Source: Komagataella phaffii GS115
Taxonomy: Eukaryota; Ascomycota; Pichiomycetes; Pichiales; Pichiaceae
Direction: 5' to 3'
NCBI RefSeq assembly: GCF_000027005.1
Contig: NC_012963.1
Location: 1,922,001 to 1,986,000, forward strand
Length of the DNA stretch: 64,000 nucleotides
Part shown: positions 20,837 through 31,262 of the stretch, piece after piece
Layout of the letters: every line of letters starts with the position of its first letter
How positions within the stretch are numbered: the first letter of the stretch is position 1
Made by a program: the position numbers and the translations under genes
Notes under the pieces: generated by a model
Seen by the model: only the letters and a program-made list of their open reading frames with translations
Databases searched by the model: none
Told to the model about the DNA's origin: nothing

Positions 20837-20849
20837 CGGAGGAGCTCCG
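20837..20849. promoter_or_regulatory. CGG-N7-CCG palindrome in the PGK1 promoter
   Basis: Reads CGGAGGAGCTCCG, a CGG/CCG inverted pair of the kind bound by Zn2Cys6 dimers. It overlaps a second inverted repeat, CCTCC-TTC-GGAGG (20830-20842). It lies about 175 bases upstream of the PGK1 ATG, a usual activator distance. Confidence 0.4.
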
Positions 20850-20952
20850 TCTAGAGAATAATTGCTGCCTTTCTGACTTTCGGACTAGCGCCAACCGCGA
20901 ACCACACCACCACACCATCACTGTCACCCGTCATAGTTCATCCCTCTCTCCT

Positions 20953-20958
20953 TATAAA
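20953..20958 (+). promoter_or_regulatory. PGK1 TATA box
   Basis: A TATAAA in 'ccttataaagc', 71 bases before the PGK1 ATG. The spacing and the high-expression gene make this a strong TATA candidate. Confidence 0.7.
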
Positions 20959-21023
20959 GCATCTAATAGGTTCCACAATTGTTTGCCAAAAAATCTCTTA
21001 GCATAGCCCAATTGATTACGAAA

Positions 21024-22274
21024 ATGTCTCTTTCAAATAAACTTTCAGTCAAAGATCTCGATGTTGCCGGAAAGCGTGTCTTCATCCGTGTCGACTTCAA
21101 CGTTCCTCTGGATGGTGACAAGATCACCAACAACCAGCGTATCGTTGCTGCTTTGCCAACTATCCAATATGTTTTGGATCACAAGCCAAAGGTCGTCGTT
21201 CTGGCTTCTCATTTAGGCCGTCCAAACGGAGAGGTCAACCCAAAATTCTCTTTAAAACCAGTTGCTGCTGAATTGTCCTCCCTACTAGGTAAGAAGGTGA
21301 CTTTCTTGAACGATAGTGTTGGACCAGAGGTTGAGAAGGCTGTCAACTCTGCCTCCAATGGAGAGGTTATTCTTTTGGAGAACTTGCGTTTCCACATTGA
21401 AGAAGAAGGATCTCAAAAGAAAGATGGTCAAAAGATCAAGGCCGACAAGGAGGCTGTTGCCAGGTTCAGAAAGCAATTGACCGCATTGGCCGATGTCTAC
21501 GTTAACGACGCCTTCGGTACCGCTCACAGAGCCCACTCCTCCATGGTTGGATTTGAATTGGAGCAAAGAGCTGCTGGTTTCTTGATGGCTAAGGAGTTGA
21601 CATACTTCGCTAAGGCCCTGGAAAACCCTGTCAGACCATTCTTGGCCATCCTTGGTGGTGCTAAGGTTTCTGACAAGATTCAATTGATTGACAATTTGCT
21701 GGACAAGGTCGATTCCATCATCATTGGTGGAGGAATGGCTTTCACTTTTATCAAGGTTTTGGATAACGTTGCCATTGGTAACTCTTTGTTCGACGAGGCT
21801 GGTGCCAAGTTAGTTCCCGGCTTAGTTGAGAAAGCCAAGAAGAACAATGTCAAACTGGTTCTTCCAGTCGACTTCGTCACTGCCGACGCCTTCTCCAAGG
21901 ATGCAAAGGTCGGTGAAGCCACGGTTGAGTCTGGTATTCCAGACGGATTGCAAGGATTGGACGCTGGTCCAAAATCCAGAGAATTGTTCGCAGCTACCAT
22001 CGCTGAGGCTAAGACAATCGTCTGGAACGGTCCTCCAGGTGTTTTCGAGTTTGACAAGTTTGCTGAAGGTACCAAGTCTATGTTGGCAGCTGCCATCAAG
22101 AACGCTCAGAACGGTGGAACTGTCATCGTTGGTGGTGGTGACACGGCTACCGTTGCTAAGAAGTTCGGTGGTGCTGACAAGCTATCCCACGTTTCCACTG
22201 GAGGAGGAGCTTCTTTGGAACTGTTGGAGGGAAAGGAGCTTCCAGGTGTAGTTTACTTGTCCAACAAGGCTTAA
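21024..22274 (+). CDS. PGK1: 3-phosphoglycerate kinase
   Basis: A 416-residue cytosolic phosphoglycerate kinase, exactly the usual yeast length, transferring phosphate between 1,3-bisphosphoglycerate and ADP in glycolysis. The N-terminal substrate domain carries VDFNVPLDG (residues about 22-30) and the HLGRP loop. The C-terminal nucleotide domain carries WNGPPGVFE and GGGDTAT, followed by the [16 protein letters not shown] tail. Codon choice is strongly biased (GGT, GTC, AAG, TCC), consistent with very high expression. Codon 29 is CTG at an invariant leucine, which indicates the standard code. The frame is open upstream to a TTG (20979), but ATG 21024 gives the conserved MSLSNKL start. No intron is present. 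Confidence 0.99.
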   Translation: MSLSNKLSVKDLDVAGKRVFIRVDFNVPLDGDKITNNQRIVAALPTIQYVLDHKPKVVVLASHLGRPNGEVNPKFSLKPVAAELSSLLGKKVTFLNDSVGPEVEKAVNSASNGEVILLENLRFHIEEEGSQKKDGQKIKADKEAVARFRKQLTALADVYVNDAFGTAHRAHSSMVGFELEQRAAGFLMAKELTYFAKALENPVRPFLAILGGAKVSDKIQLIDNLLDKVDSIIIGGGMAFTFIKVLDNVAIGNSLFDEAGAKLVPGLVEKAKKNNVKLVLPVDFVTADAFSKDAKVGEATVESGIPDGLQGLDAGPKSRELFAATIAEAKTIVWNGPPGVFEFDKFAEGTKSMLAAAIKNAQNGGTVIVGGGDTATVAKKFGGADKLSHVSTGGGASLELLEGKELPGVVYLSNKA

Positions 22275-22603
22275 TTAGTTCATATAGTTTGAATTCTGAT
22301 TTTGATGACGCTCGCATAAACCGTAGAGCCACTACGGCCACATGTTAGTTGTCCGTGAATTCACAATTTACATGATATTATTGCAATGCTGCTGTTCGTC
22401 AATTCGTTGCAGTCGTGATAAGAGGGATTGTCATGTATGCAAAGGTATTCAGCAACTGTACAAGGCTGACGTACGTTTAGTGGTCAGATTTGAGACCTCC
22501 CAAGTTGGCGCACGGCGGATAACCCACGTTGGGGTCACGGTGGGGGCATGAACTTTCGCGTCGATTTGGGTGGGGGTTTTTTATCTGAGAAGTTCCCCTG
22601 TTG
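22275..22603. other. Intergenic region PGK1 to ARG82
   Basis: Holds the PGK1 3' end and the ARG82 promoter. No RNA gene or repeat was seen. The last 80 bases are G-rich. Confidence 0.4.
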
Positions 22604-23692
22604 ATGACTGATGGCCTGGACCGGATGGTGCATGGCATGGACGTGAACATAAACAGAAATATGGACCTCTCTAAATTTGTGCCTTTAACACATCAGGCTG
22701 CAGGACACCCGGACTTGCTGGAGTCTGAAGACTCAGGCCTATTCGCCAAGTTAACAAATAGGAAGGAGGTCGAATTTTACAGCAGGCTGAATTCTAATGT
22801 CTCTGAAGATAAACCATTGGGAAGCGGTTTGATTGACTGGGTTCCTCAGTTTATGGGAGTCCTAACCCCAGGAATTTCACCTGACTTGAAATCTCAAGGC
22901 GCTCCTGTAGCTGCTGAGTTGGAGAAGAAGGCCTCTGTGCAACCTTCTTCAGATAAACAGTACATCTTGTTGGAGAACCTATTGTTTGGCTTTAGCCAGC
23001 CCTCAGTATTGGATATCAAATTGGGAGTCAAACTATATGATGATGATGCCACAGATGATAAAAAGGAGAGACTGGGTAAAGTCAGTGATTCTACTACTAG
23101 TGGTAGCCTAGGTTTTCGAATATGTGGAATGGACATCAAAAAGACCCGTAAAGAAGTCCACGAGAAATGGTCCGACTACGTCACAACTTACCAAGACGCG
23201 CACAAGGTTGAGTATCTCAAGTTCGATAAATGGTTTGGAAGAGCACTAGACGTAGACTCGATCCTTGAAGGGCTGGATCTTTTTTTCCATCATAATGAGC
23301 TGCCAGAGGAGTTGAGGAATATTATTCTCTCCAATACAGAGACTAGGTTACAATTGCTGTATAACTGCTTGCTCGAGGAGGAAATACGGGTTATATCCGG
23401 GAGCCTACTAATCATTTTTGAGAACGATTCAGCCCGGTGGAAGAAGAAAGATAACCAAGACAGCATAGTTTTCCAGAGGGAGATTTACGAAGACGATCAG
23501 GAAGAGGAGGACCACAACGACCCTGACGATGAACACCTCCTTCGGGAGAATTGCCCGCTCAGCAAATTGGCTTTAGTGGACTTTGCACACTCGACATTTG
23601 TTCCAGGACAAAATTACGATGAAAACTTAGTTGATGGTTTGGAAAGCCTTCTACAGCAAATCTCTCACCTTAAAGATAACAGACAGATATAG
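22604..23692 (+). CDS. ARG82: Inositol polyphosphate multikinase Arg82/Ipk2
   Basis: A 362-residue inositol polyphosphate multikinase that phosphorylates IP3 to IP4/IP5 in the nucleus and, in S. cerevisiae, also stabilises the ArgR-Mcm1 arginine regulator. The family signature P-x3-D-x-K-x-G is at residues 133-141 (PSVLDIKLG), preceded by 'YILLENLLFGF'. 'TTSGSLGFRICGM', 'LLEEEIRVISGSLLIIFEND' and the metal-binding 'LVDFAHSTFVPGQNYDEN' all match Arg82 closely. An acidic stretch lies between the last two (about residues 286-310), as in the yeast protein where it is longer. The first ATG of the frame is 22604; a second Met at residue 20 (MDLSKFVPL) sits closer to the conserved HQAAGH start and could be used instead. 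Confidence 0.95.
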   Translation: MTDGLDRMVHGMDVNINRNMDLSKFVPLTHQAAGHPDLLESEDSGLFAKLTNRKEVEFYSRLNSNVSEDKPLGSGLIDWVPQFMGVLTPGISPDLKSQGAPVAAELEKKASVQPSSDKQYILLENLLFGFSQPSVLDIKLGVKLYDDDATDDKKERLGKVSDSTTSGSLGFRICGMDIKKTRKEVHEKWSDYVTTYQDAHKVEYLKFDKWFGRALDVDSILEGLDLFFHHNELPEELRNIILSNTETRLQLLYNCLLEEEIRVISGSLLIIFENDSARWKKKDNQDSIVFQREIYEDDQEEEDHNDPDDEHLLRENCPLSKLALVDFAHSTFVPGQNYDENLVDGLESLLQQISHLKDNRQI

Positions 23693-23867
23693 ATAAATAC
23701 TTAAACGACGGTACGACCCTAGTTCTGGCCCCAGGCAATCCGCTCCTTCCAGCAGGCACTGCGCCGCCTACCGCGAATATCCTCCCGAAGCAAAGTCTCT
23801 ATGAAACCTGCCACTTTTTTTGTGTCAATCCGTTAATTTATCTACTTTCTGTTCGGAATCGCATCAA

Positions 23868-24728
23868 ATGAGTAACCAGTATAATCCGTATGAGCAGAAC
23901 CAGTCTTACGAGCTGCCCTCGTACAAGGGGGGCAACAACGACGATTTTGTCAAGTTTATGAACGAAATTGCTGACATCAACGCCAATTTGGACAACTACG
24001 AAGAACTAGTGAAGATTATTGAGCAAAAACAAACCCAACTCGTGAATGAAGTCAACCCAGACCAGGAGAACTCTTTGAAACGACAGCTAGACTCCCTAAT
24101 CAGTGAATCCTCCTCTTTGCAATTATCGTTAAAGTCCAAGATTAAGAACGCTCAACAGCTGGCTATTGGCGACTCGGCTAAGGTGGGACAAGCTGAGACC
24201 AGTCGACAACGTTTTCTTCAAGCTATTCAGGACTACCGTATTATTGAAAGCAACTACAGAGAACAGCAGCGAGTCCAAGCCGAAAGGCAATATCGTGTCG
24301 TTAAGCCCGATGCCTCCCCTGAAGAGGTCAGAGATGCTATCGACGACTTGGGTGGCCAGCAGGTGTTCTCAACGGCTTTGCTGAACGCTAATAGGAGAGG
24401 AGAGGCAAAGACGGCGCTTCAAGAAGTTCAATCTCGTCACAGAGAGTTGCAAAGGTTAGAAAAGACTATGGCTGAACTTACTCAACTGTTCCATGACATG
24501 GAGGAGATGGTAGTTGAGCAGGATCAACACGTTCAAGAGACCGAGAACTTGGTAGACACTGCCCAGCAGGACATTGAAAAAGCAGTCGGCCACACCGATA
24601 AGGCCTTGACTAGTGCTAAAAAGGCACGGAGAAAGAAGTGTATCTGCTTCTGGATCTGTGTCCTTATCATCTGTATTCTTGCACTGATCCTTGGTCTGGG
24701 ATTCGGTGTCGGAAACTGGGGAAGATAG
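23868..24728 (+). CDS. SSO1: Plasma-membrane t-SNARE, Sso1/Sso2 syntaxin
   Basis: A 286-residue syntaxin of the plasma membrane that pairs with Sec9 and Snc for exocytic fusion. The N-terminal three-helix regulatory domain covers about residues 25-150. The SNARE motif covers about 190-252, with the zero-layer glutamine near Q218. A poly-basic stretch (KKARRKK) precedes a single C-terminal membrane anchor (about 258-281) with only a few residues beyond, the usual tail-anchored form. Length matches Sso1/2 (290-295). I cannot say which S. cerevisiae paralogue it corresponds to, as this yeast predates that duplication. The frame opens upstream at a TTG; ATG 23868 (MSNQYNPYEQ) fits the family. Confidence 0.95.
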   Translation: MSNQYNPYEQNQSYELPSYKGGNNDDFVKFMNEIADINANLDNYEELVKIIEQKQTQLVNEVNPDQENSLKRQLDSLISESSSLQLSLKSKIKNAQQLAIGDSAKVGQAETSRQRFLQAIQDYRIIESNYREQQRVQAERQYRVVKPDASPEEVRDAIDDLGGQQVFSTALLNANRRGEAKTALQEVQSRHRELQRLEKTMAELTQLFHDMEEMVVEQDQHVQETENLVDTAQQDIEKAVGHTDKALTSAKKARRKKCICFWICVLIICILALILGLGFGVGNWGR

Positions 24729-25400
24729 AATGGCAAAAGTAAAGACAGTGGATGGTAGCTAGAAAAAAACAACGGTAAAATTAGAAGAAAGAGAGGTAGA
24801 ATACGTTGTATAATTACAAAATCAAGAACAATTTTCTTAAAAAGTGTGGCACAAAAATGTAGGAAGGTGATTTAGTCCAGCGATGACTTGGGAAGTCCAT
24901 TATCGCCAGGTGGAGTAATCCTAAGATCAATTTACCAATACAAAGGTAATCTCGTCGGCATAGAGCTGAAATCTGTGAAGAGAACAGAGCCGTTGAAAAA
25001 AAGACATGATCCCCTTATAAGAAAAGGGAAACAATCAATGCATTGGAAGAATCAGGACCGCAATAGGACTCTACTGAATCCTAAAAAGTCCTGTAAGGGG
25101 AAGAAAGGGAAAGAGAGCCAAAAAAGTGTTCTTTTTATATGTGTCCAGTCTCCCATTATTTTTTTTCTGAGCAGTGCACGCTTTGTAGTGACTTTTTGCC
25201 ATCTAACATCGATCATCCATCTAACATCCAACTTTTGCGCGCGCGCTCACCAACCTTTCAACAGACCCAACATAACAGCCAGCTTCCCAACGCGTCCAGT
25301 TCGGAGTAGGCGTAGAGACCTATATTTTTTTAGGATATATTTGATAGCATAATCCCACGCAAACCATATTACAAGGAATAATCTACTTTTAACACACCCA
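24729..25400. promoter_or_regulatory. FAS2 promoter region
   Basis: A 672-base region with no credible gene; a 154-codon frame here begins with TTG and resembles nothing. It contains a 12-base direct repeat CCATCTAACATC at 25199-25210 and 25217-25228, an alternating CGCGCGCGC run at about 25238-25246 (CGCG sites attract RSC-type factors in yeasts), and TATATTTTTT at 25321-25330, about 75 bases before the ATG. Confidence 0.5.
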
Positions 25401-28400
25401 ATGCGTCCAGAAGTAGAACAAGAACTTTCCCACGTTCTTCTGACTGAGCTGCTGGCCTACCAGTTTGCCTCTCCTGTCAGATGGATTGAAACCCAAGACG
25501 TTTTCCTCAAGGACTACAACACTGAGAGAGTCGTTGAGATCGGTCCTTCGCCAACTTTGGCTGGAATGGCCTCCAGAACGATCAAGGCCAAGTATGAGTC
25601 TTATGATGCTGCTCTGTCTTTGCAAAGACAAGTTTTGTGCTACGCAAAGGACACCAAGGAGATCTACTACACTCCTGACCCGGCAGATATTGCTCCTCCA
25701 ATCAAGGAAGAGGCAGAAACTTCTGCCGCTGCTACTTCCTCTTCTGCTCCAGCTGCTGCTGCCCCTGTTTCCGCAGCTCCTGCTGCCGCTCCCTCTGGAC
25801 CTGTTGCTGAAATTCCTGACGAACCAGTTAAAGCTGCTCTGGTATTGCACGTTTTGGTAGCCCACAAACTGAAGAAGTCTTTGGACGCTGTGCCATTGTC
25901 AAAGGCCATCAAGGATTTGGTCGGTGGTAAGTCCACTGTTCAGAATGAAATTCTTGGTGACTTGGGTAAAGAGTTTGGCTCGACTCCAGAAAAACCAGAA
26001 GACACTCCTTTGCAAGAGTTGGCCGAACAATTCCAAGACACATTCCCAGGAAGTTTGGGTAAACAGACCGGTTCTTTGGTTAATAGATTGATGTCTTCCA
26101 AGATGCCTGGTGGATTTTCTCTTTCCGTTGCAAGAAAGTACCTCCAAACCAGGTGGGGTTTGGGCCCTGGAAGACAGGACTCAGTCCTCTTAGTCGCTCT
26201 TGTCAACGAACCTGGTGCTCGTTTGTCCTCTGATGGTGAAGCCAAGGAATTCTTGGACTCATGTGCTCAAAAGTACGCTTCTGGTGCCGGTATTACTTTG
26301 GCTCAAGCTGCCGCTGGTGGTGCTGGATCGTCTGGCGCCGGTGGTGCGGTTATCGATGCTGAGGCCTTCGAAGAACTTACCAAGGACAACAGAGTTCTTG
26401 CCAGACAACAATTAGAGGTTCTTGCCAGGTATCTCAAATACGACCTTACTAAGGGAGAGAAATCTCTCGTCAAGGAGAAAGAAGCTTCCAGCCTTTTGCA
26501 ACAAGAGCTCGATTTGTGGGCAGAAGAGCATGGTGAAATTTATGCTCAAGGTATTAAGCCTGTATTTTCTCATCTGAAAGCCAGAACTTACGACTCCTAC
26601 TGGAACTGGGCTAGACAAGATGCTTTATCCATGTACTTTGACATTATCTTTGGTAAGTTGACCGATGTTGACAGAGAGACCGTTTCACAATGTATTCAAT
26701 TGATGAACCGTTCCAACCCTACATTAATCAAGTTCATGCAATACCACATTGACCATTGTCCAGAATACAAAGGTGAGACCTATCAACTGGCTAAGTCTCT
26801 TGGCCAACAGTTGATCGACAACTGTATCCAAGTTGCCAACCAAGATCCAGTTTATAAAGATATCTCTTACCCAACCGGCCCTCACACTGAAGTTGACAGC
26901 AAGGGTAATATTGTTTACAAGGAAGTCAACAGAAAGAGTGTCCGCAAGTTGGAACAATACGTCTTTGAAATGTCTCAAGGTGGTGAATTAACCAAAGAGG
27001 TTCAACCAACTATCCAAGAAGACTTGGCCAAGATCTATGAGGCTTTGAATAAACAGGCTTCTACTGAGAGTCAACTGGAATTCAACAAACTGTACAATTC
27101 TTTGATCGAGTTTGTTGAAAAATCCAAGGAAATCGAAGTTTCGAAGTCTATTAACGCTGTTCTTGCCTCTAAGTCATCTGATAGCGATAGGAGCGCCGAG
27201 ATTTCTTCACTATCGGAGAAAACTTCTATTGTTGACCCTGTTTCTGGTGGCATTCCACCAGAGACAGTGCCGTTTCTGCACTTAAAGAAGAAGTTGCCTT
27301 CGGGTGAATGGGTCTTCGACAGAGACACGTCTGCTCTCTTCTTGGACGGACTCCAAAAGGGTGCTGTGAATGGTATCTCTTACAAAGGTAAGAACGTTCT
27401 TATTACTGGTGCTGGTGCGGGATCCATCGGTGCTGAAGTTCTTCAAGGTCTGATCTCAGGTGGTGCCAAGGTTATTGTTACGACCTCTAGATTCTCCAAG
27501 AAGGTCACAGAATACTATCAGGACATATATGCCAGATTCGGTGCTGCTGGTTCTTGTCTGATCGTCGTTCCGTTCAACCAAGGTTCTAAACAAGATGTTG
27601 AAGCTTTGATTGACTACATCTATCGTGATGTCAAAGATGAAGGTCTTGGATGGGATTTGGACGCAGTTATTCCATTTGCTGCAATTCCTGAAGCAGGAAT
27701 TGAAATTGACGAGCTTGGTTCCAAGAGTGAATTGGCTCACAGAATCATGTTGACAAACTTACTGAGATTGTTAGGTGAAGTTAAGAAGCAAAAATTTACT
27801 AGAGCTATCAACACCAGACCTGCGCAAATTATTCTTCCTCTTTCCCCCAACCATGGAACTTTTGGTTCAGACGGTTTGTACTCGGAGTCCAAGCTGGGTT
27901 TAGAAACTTTGTTCAACAGATGGTACTCTGAATCATGGAGTGAACAGCTTACTGTCTGTGGTGCCATCATTGGTTGGACCCGTGGTACTGGTTTGATGTC
28001 AGGTAACAACATCATTGCAGAAGGTCTTGAAAAGTTGGGAGTCAGAACTTTCTCCCAGAAGGAAATGGCTTTCAACATCTTGGGTTTGATGACACCAGAG
28101 TTGACTGAAATGTGCCAGAATGGACCTGTTGTAGCCGATTTGAATGGTGGTCTTCAATTTATTGAGAACTTGCGTGAATACACTGCACAGTTGAGAAATG
28201 AGATCTATGAGACCTCTGAAGTCAGAAGAGCTGTTTCAATTGAAACTGGTATCGAAACTAGGGTTGTCAATGGAGAGAATGCTGATGCCCCATACCAGAA
28301 AGCCAGAATCGAACCAAGAGCAAATCTGAAGTTTGAGTTTCCACCTTTGAAATCTCACAAGGAAATTCAAAACAAGGCTCCAGGTTTGGAGGGCTTGCTT

Positions 28401-31040
28401 GATTTGGAAAGAGTGATTGTTGTCACCGGTTTCGGTGAAGTATCTCCTTGGGGTAACACTAGAACAAGATGGGAAATGGAGGCTTTTGGTGAATTTTCCA
28501 TTGAAGGTTGTTTAGAAATGGCCTGGATCATGGGTTTTATCAAGTACCACAACGGTAACTTGAAGGGTAAGCCATACACCGGTTGGATTGACGCCAAAAC
28601 CAACGAGCCAGTTGAGGACAAAGATATCAAGAAGAAATACGAAGAAGAGATTTTAGCTCATGCCGGTATCAGATTGATCGAGCCAGAGCTCTTCCGTGGT
28701 TACAACCCAGAAAAGAAGGAATTGATCCAGGAGGTTATTATCGAACAGGACATGGCTCCTTTCGTCACAGATGAATCTACTGCCCAACAGTACAAACTAC
28801 AACACGAGGATGCTGTCGATATTTTAAAGTCTGAGGAATCTGACGAGTACACTGTTACTTTCAAGAAGGGTGCTCGTTTATTTGTTCCAAAAGCTTTGAG
28901 ATTTGACAGATTGGTTGCTGGACAAATTCCTACAGGATGGGATGCTAAGCGATACGGTATTTCTGAAGACACAATTTCTCAAGTTGATCCCGTCACTTTA
29001 TATGCTTTAGTTTCTACCATTGAGGCATTGCTGTCTGCTGGTATTACTGATCCGTATGAATTTTACAAGTATGTTCACGTTTCTGAAGTCGGTAACTGTT
29101 CCGGTTCAGGTATGGGTGGTGTTAGTGCTTTGAGAGGAATGTTCAGGGACAGATATTCCGACAAGCCTGTTCAGAATGATATTTTGCAGGAATCTTTCAT
29201 CAACACTATGTCTGCTTGGGTTAACATGTTACTTTTGTCTTCATCCGGTCCGATTAAGACTCCCGTTGGTGCTTGTGCCACCGCTGTAGAATCCGTTGAT
29301 ATCGGTGTTGAGACCATTTTGTCTGGAAAGGCAAAGATTTGTTTAGTCGGTGGTTACGATGACTTTCAAGAAGAAGGTTCTTATGAGTTTGCCAATATGA
29401 ACGCTACGTCCAACTCCCTTGACGAGTTTGACCACGGTAGAACCCCTCAGGAGATGTCTCGTCCTGCCACTACAACCCGTAATGGGTTTATGGAGGCCCA
29501 GGGTTCAGGTACTCAAGTCATCATGAACGCTGAGTTAGCAATTAAGATGGGTGTACCAATCTATGCTATTGTCGCCTTGACTGCCACTGCAACCGACAAG
29601 ATTGGTAGATCTGTGCCAGCTCCAGGAAAGGGTATATTAACCACCGCTCGTGAGCACCACGGGTCGTTGAAAACTAAGTCTCCAAAGTTGGATATCAAGT
29701 ACCGTACCAGGCAACTAAACAAGCGTAAGGATCAAATCAAGCAATGGGTTGAAGACGAACTTGAGTACATAAGAGAGGAAGCTGCCGAGTTGGCAAACTC
29801 TGATGCTAAGTTTGATGCCGTTTCATTCGTTTCTGAGCGTACTGAAGAAGTTTATAGAGAGGCTACTAAACAGGTCAAGATGGCCCAACAAGAATGGGGT
29901 AACGAGTTCTGGAAGAACGATCCAAGAATTGCTCCTTTGCGTGGTGCGTTGGCTACTTTTAACTTGACAGTTGATGATCTTGGCGTTGCTTCCTTCCATG
30001 GAACTTCTACCAAGGCCAACGATAAGAATGAGTCTATTACCATCAATAAGATGATGCAACACTTAGGTAGATCAGAGGGTAACCCAGTGTTTGGTGTTTT
30101 CCAGAAGTATTTGACTGGTCATCCTAAGGGTGCTGCTGGAGCTTGGATGTTGAATGGTGCTATCCAAATTTTACAGACTGGTATTGTTCCAGGTAATAGA
30201 AACGCCGACAACGTTGACAAAATTTTGGAAGACTTTGAATATGTCTTATATCCATCTAGATCTATTCAAACTGACGGTATCAAAGCTTGTTCTGTTACAT
30301 CTTTTGGATTTGGTCAAAAGGGAGGGCAAGCTATCGTTGTTCATCCAGACTACTTGTTTGCTTCTTTGGATAGTGAAACCTTTGAGGAGTACAAGACTAA
30401 GGTTGAAGCTCGTTACAAGTCCACCTACCGCTACATGCACAATGCTATCATTAGAAATACCATGTTTGTTGCTAAGAGTGATCCTCCATACACTGATGAA
30501 CTTGAGCAACCAGTTTACTTGGACCCATTGGCCCGTGTCAACAACTGTAAAAAGAACCCAAGCAAATTGGTCTTCGTCAATGCTGATGTTCAATCGAAAC
30601 AGAATTTTGTCGGAAAGTCAGCCAATGACACTGCAAAAGTCATTAGCAGTCTGACTAGCGATGTCACATCTGGTGGTAAAGGTGTTGGTGTCGATGTTGA
30701 GCTGATTTCAGCTATCAACAATGAGAATCACACTTTCATCGAAAGAAATTTCACTGAGAACGAAATCTCTTATTGCGCTTCTGCTCCATCGTCCAAGTCA
30801 TCGCTTGCAGGAACCTGGTCTGCTAAAGAGGCTGTTTTCAAGGCTTTGGGTGTCGAGTCCAAGGGTGCTGGTGCTTCTTTAAAGGACATTGAGATCGTTA
30901 GGGACAGCAAGGGTGCCCCAACTGTTGTACTACACGGGGATGCCAAGTCTGCTGCTTCTGCTGCTGGAGTTAAGAACGTCAAGGTGTCTATTTCTCATGA
31001 CGACGTCCAGTCAGTAGCTGTTGCTATCAGTGAATTTTAG
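25401..31040 (+). CDS. FAS2: Fatty acid synthase subunit alpha
   Basis: The 1879-residue alpha chain of the cytosolic type I fatty acid synthase (S. cerevisiae Fas2 is 1887), working in an alpha6-beta6 barrel with Fas1. Order: N-terminal piece of the malonyl/palmitoyl transferase (1-96, [20 protein letters not shown]), an Ala/Pro linker, acyl carrier protein (about 140-300; the phosphopantetheine Ser is S178 in [10 protein letters not shown]), ketoreductase (from about 664, [16 protein letters not shown]), ketosynthase (about 1115-1650; active Cys C1292 in [10 protein letters not shown], with [11 protein letters not shown] and [10 protein letters not shown] supplying histidines) and the phosphopantetheinyl transferase (from about 1760, [10 protein letters not shown] and [12 protein letters not shown]). 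All catalytic residues are present. Strong codon bias indicates high expression. Confidence 0.99.
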   Translation: MRPEVEQELSHVLLTELLAYQFASPVRWIETQDVFLKDYNTERVVEIGPSPTLAGMASRTIKAKYESYDAALSLQRQVLCYAKDTKEIYYTPDPADIAPPIKEEAETSAAATSSSAPAAAAPVSAAPAAAPSGPVAEIPDEPVKAALVLHVLVAHKLKKSLDAVPLSKAIKDLVGGKSTVQNEILGDLGKEFGSTPEKPEDTPLQELAEQFQDTFPGSLGKQTGSLVNRLMSSKMPGGFSLSVARKYLQTRWGLGPGRQDSVLLVALVNEPGARLSSDGEAKEFLDSCAQKYASGAGITLAQAAAGGAGSSGAGGAVIDAEAFEELTKDNRVLARQQLEVLARYLKYDLTKGEKSLVKEKEASSLLQQELDLWAEEHGEIYAQGIKPVFSHLKARTYDSYWNWARQDALSMYFDIIFGKLTDVDRETVSQCIQLMNRSNPTLIKFMQYHIDHCPEYKGETYQLAKSLGQQLIDNCIQVANQDPVYKDISYPTGPHTEVDSKGNIVYKEVNRKSVRKLEQYVFEMSQGGELTKEVQPTIQEDLAKIYEALNKQASTESQLEFNKLYNSLIEFVEKSKEIEVSKSINAVLASKSSDSDRSAEISSLSEKTSIVDPVSGGIPPETVPFLHLKKKLPSGEWVFDRDTSALFLDGLQKGAVNGISYKGKNVLITGAGAGSIGAEVLQGLISGGAKVIVTTSRFSKKVTEYYQDIYARFGAAGSCLIVVPFNQGSKQDVEALIDYIYRDVKDEGLGWDLDAVIPFAAIPEAGIEIDELGSKSELAHRIMLTNLLRLLGEVKKQKFTRAINTRPAQIILPLSPNHGTFGSDGLYSESKLGLETLFNRWYSESWSEQLTVCGAIIGWTRGTGLMSGNNIIAEGLEKLGVRTFSQKEMAFNILGLMTPELTEMCQNGPVVADLNGGLQFIENLREYTAQLRNEIYETSEVRRAVSIETGIETRVVNGENADAPYQKARIEPRANLKFEFPPLKSHKEIQNKAPGLEGLLDLERVIVVTGFGEVSPWGNTRTRWEMEAFGEFSIEGCLEMAWIMGFIKYHNGNLKGKPYTGWIDAKTNEPVEDKDIKKKYEEEILAHAGIRLIEPELFRGYNPEKKELIQEVIIEQDMAPFVTDESTAQQYKLQHEDAVDILKSEESDEYTVTFKKGARLFVPKALRFDRLVAGQIPTGWDAKRYGISEDTISQVDPVTLYALVSTIEALLSAGITDPYEFYKYVHVSEVGNCSGSGMGGVSALRGMFRDRYSDKPVQNDILQESFINTMSAWVNMLLLSSSGPIKTPVGACATAVESVDIGVETILSGKAKICLVGGYDDFQEEGSYEFANMNATSNSLDEFDHGRTPQEMSRPATTTRNGFMEAQGSGTQVIMNAELAIKMGVPIYAIVALTATATDKIGRSVPAPGKGILTTAREHHGSLKTKSPKLDIKYRTRQLNKRKDQIKQWVEDELEYIREEAAELANSDAKFDAVSFVSERTEEVYREATKQVKMAQQEWGNEFWKNDPRIAPLRGALATFNLTVDDLGVASFHGTSTKANDKNESITINKMMQHLGRSEGNPVFGVFQKYLTGHPKGAAGAWMLNGAIQILQTGIVPGNRNADNVDKILEDFEYVLYPSRSIQTDGIKACSVTSFGFGQKGGQAIVVHPDYLFASLDSETFEEYKTKVEARYKSTYRYMHNAIIRNTMFVAKSDPPYTDELEQPVYLDPLARVNNCKKNPSKLVFVNADVQSKQNFVGKSANDTAKVISSLTSDVTSGGKGVGVDVELISAINNENHTFIERNFTENEISYCASAPSSKSSLAGTWSAKEAVFKALGVESKGAGASLKDIEIVRDSKGAPTVVLHGDAKSAASAAGVKNVKVSISHDDVQSVAVAISEF

Positions 31041-31262
31041 TTAGTTAATTATTTTTGAGTGTTTTTGAAACAATATAATATTGATTTACCATAGTAATTA
31101 CACACATTTGGACCAGCAAATTGGATTTTAACAATAAAATGAAATAAAAGAAAAAAAGTATAGTAACAACAGTTGAAATACCCAAAAAAAAACCCAATAT
31201 AAAAAATCTCTAATCCCAATTTTCTTTTGTATTTTCTTTATCTTTTCCTGTTGTATCTGTGT

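Larger units (their letters stand above)
18961..21023. promoter_or_regulatory. Two-kilobase intergenic region with the PGK1 promoter
   Basis: The longest gene-free stretch of the window, between the divergent zinc-cluster gene and PGK1. A 115-codon ATG frame at 19618-19965 has no recognisable features and is not called. PGK1-proximal elements: TATAAA at 20953-20958 (71 bases before the ATG), overlapping inverted repeats at 20830-20849 including a CGG-N7-CCG at 20837-20849, an ATTGG (reversed CCAAT) at 20574-20578, and an ACGCGT at 20562-20567. A TTTGATTG triplet repeat is at 19953-19976. The rest shows nothing I can name. Confidence 0.6.

Noticed and set aside
24888..25352. 154-codon frame upstream of FAS2
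   Set aside because: Begins with TTG, basic and repetitive composition, and sits on the FAS2 promoter.
30154..30654. 166-codon plus frame inside FAS2
   Set aside because: A shadow of the FAS2 coding sequence in another frame, produced by strong codon bias.
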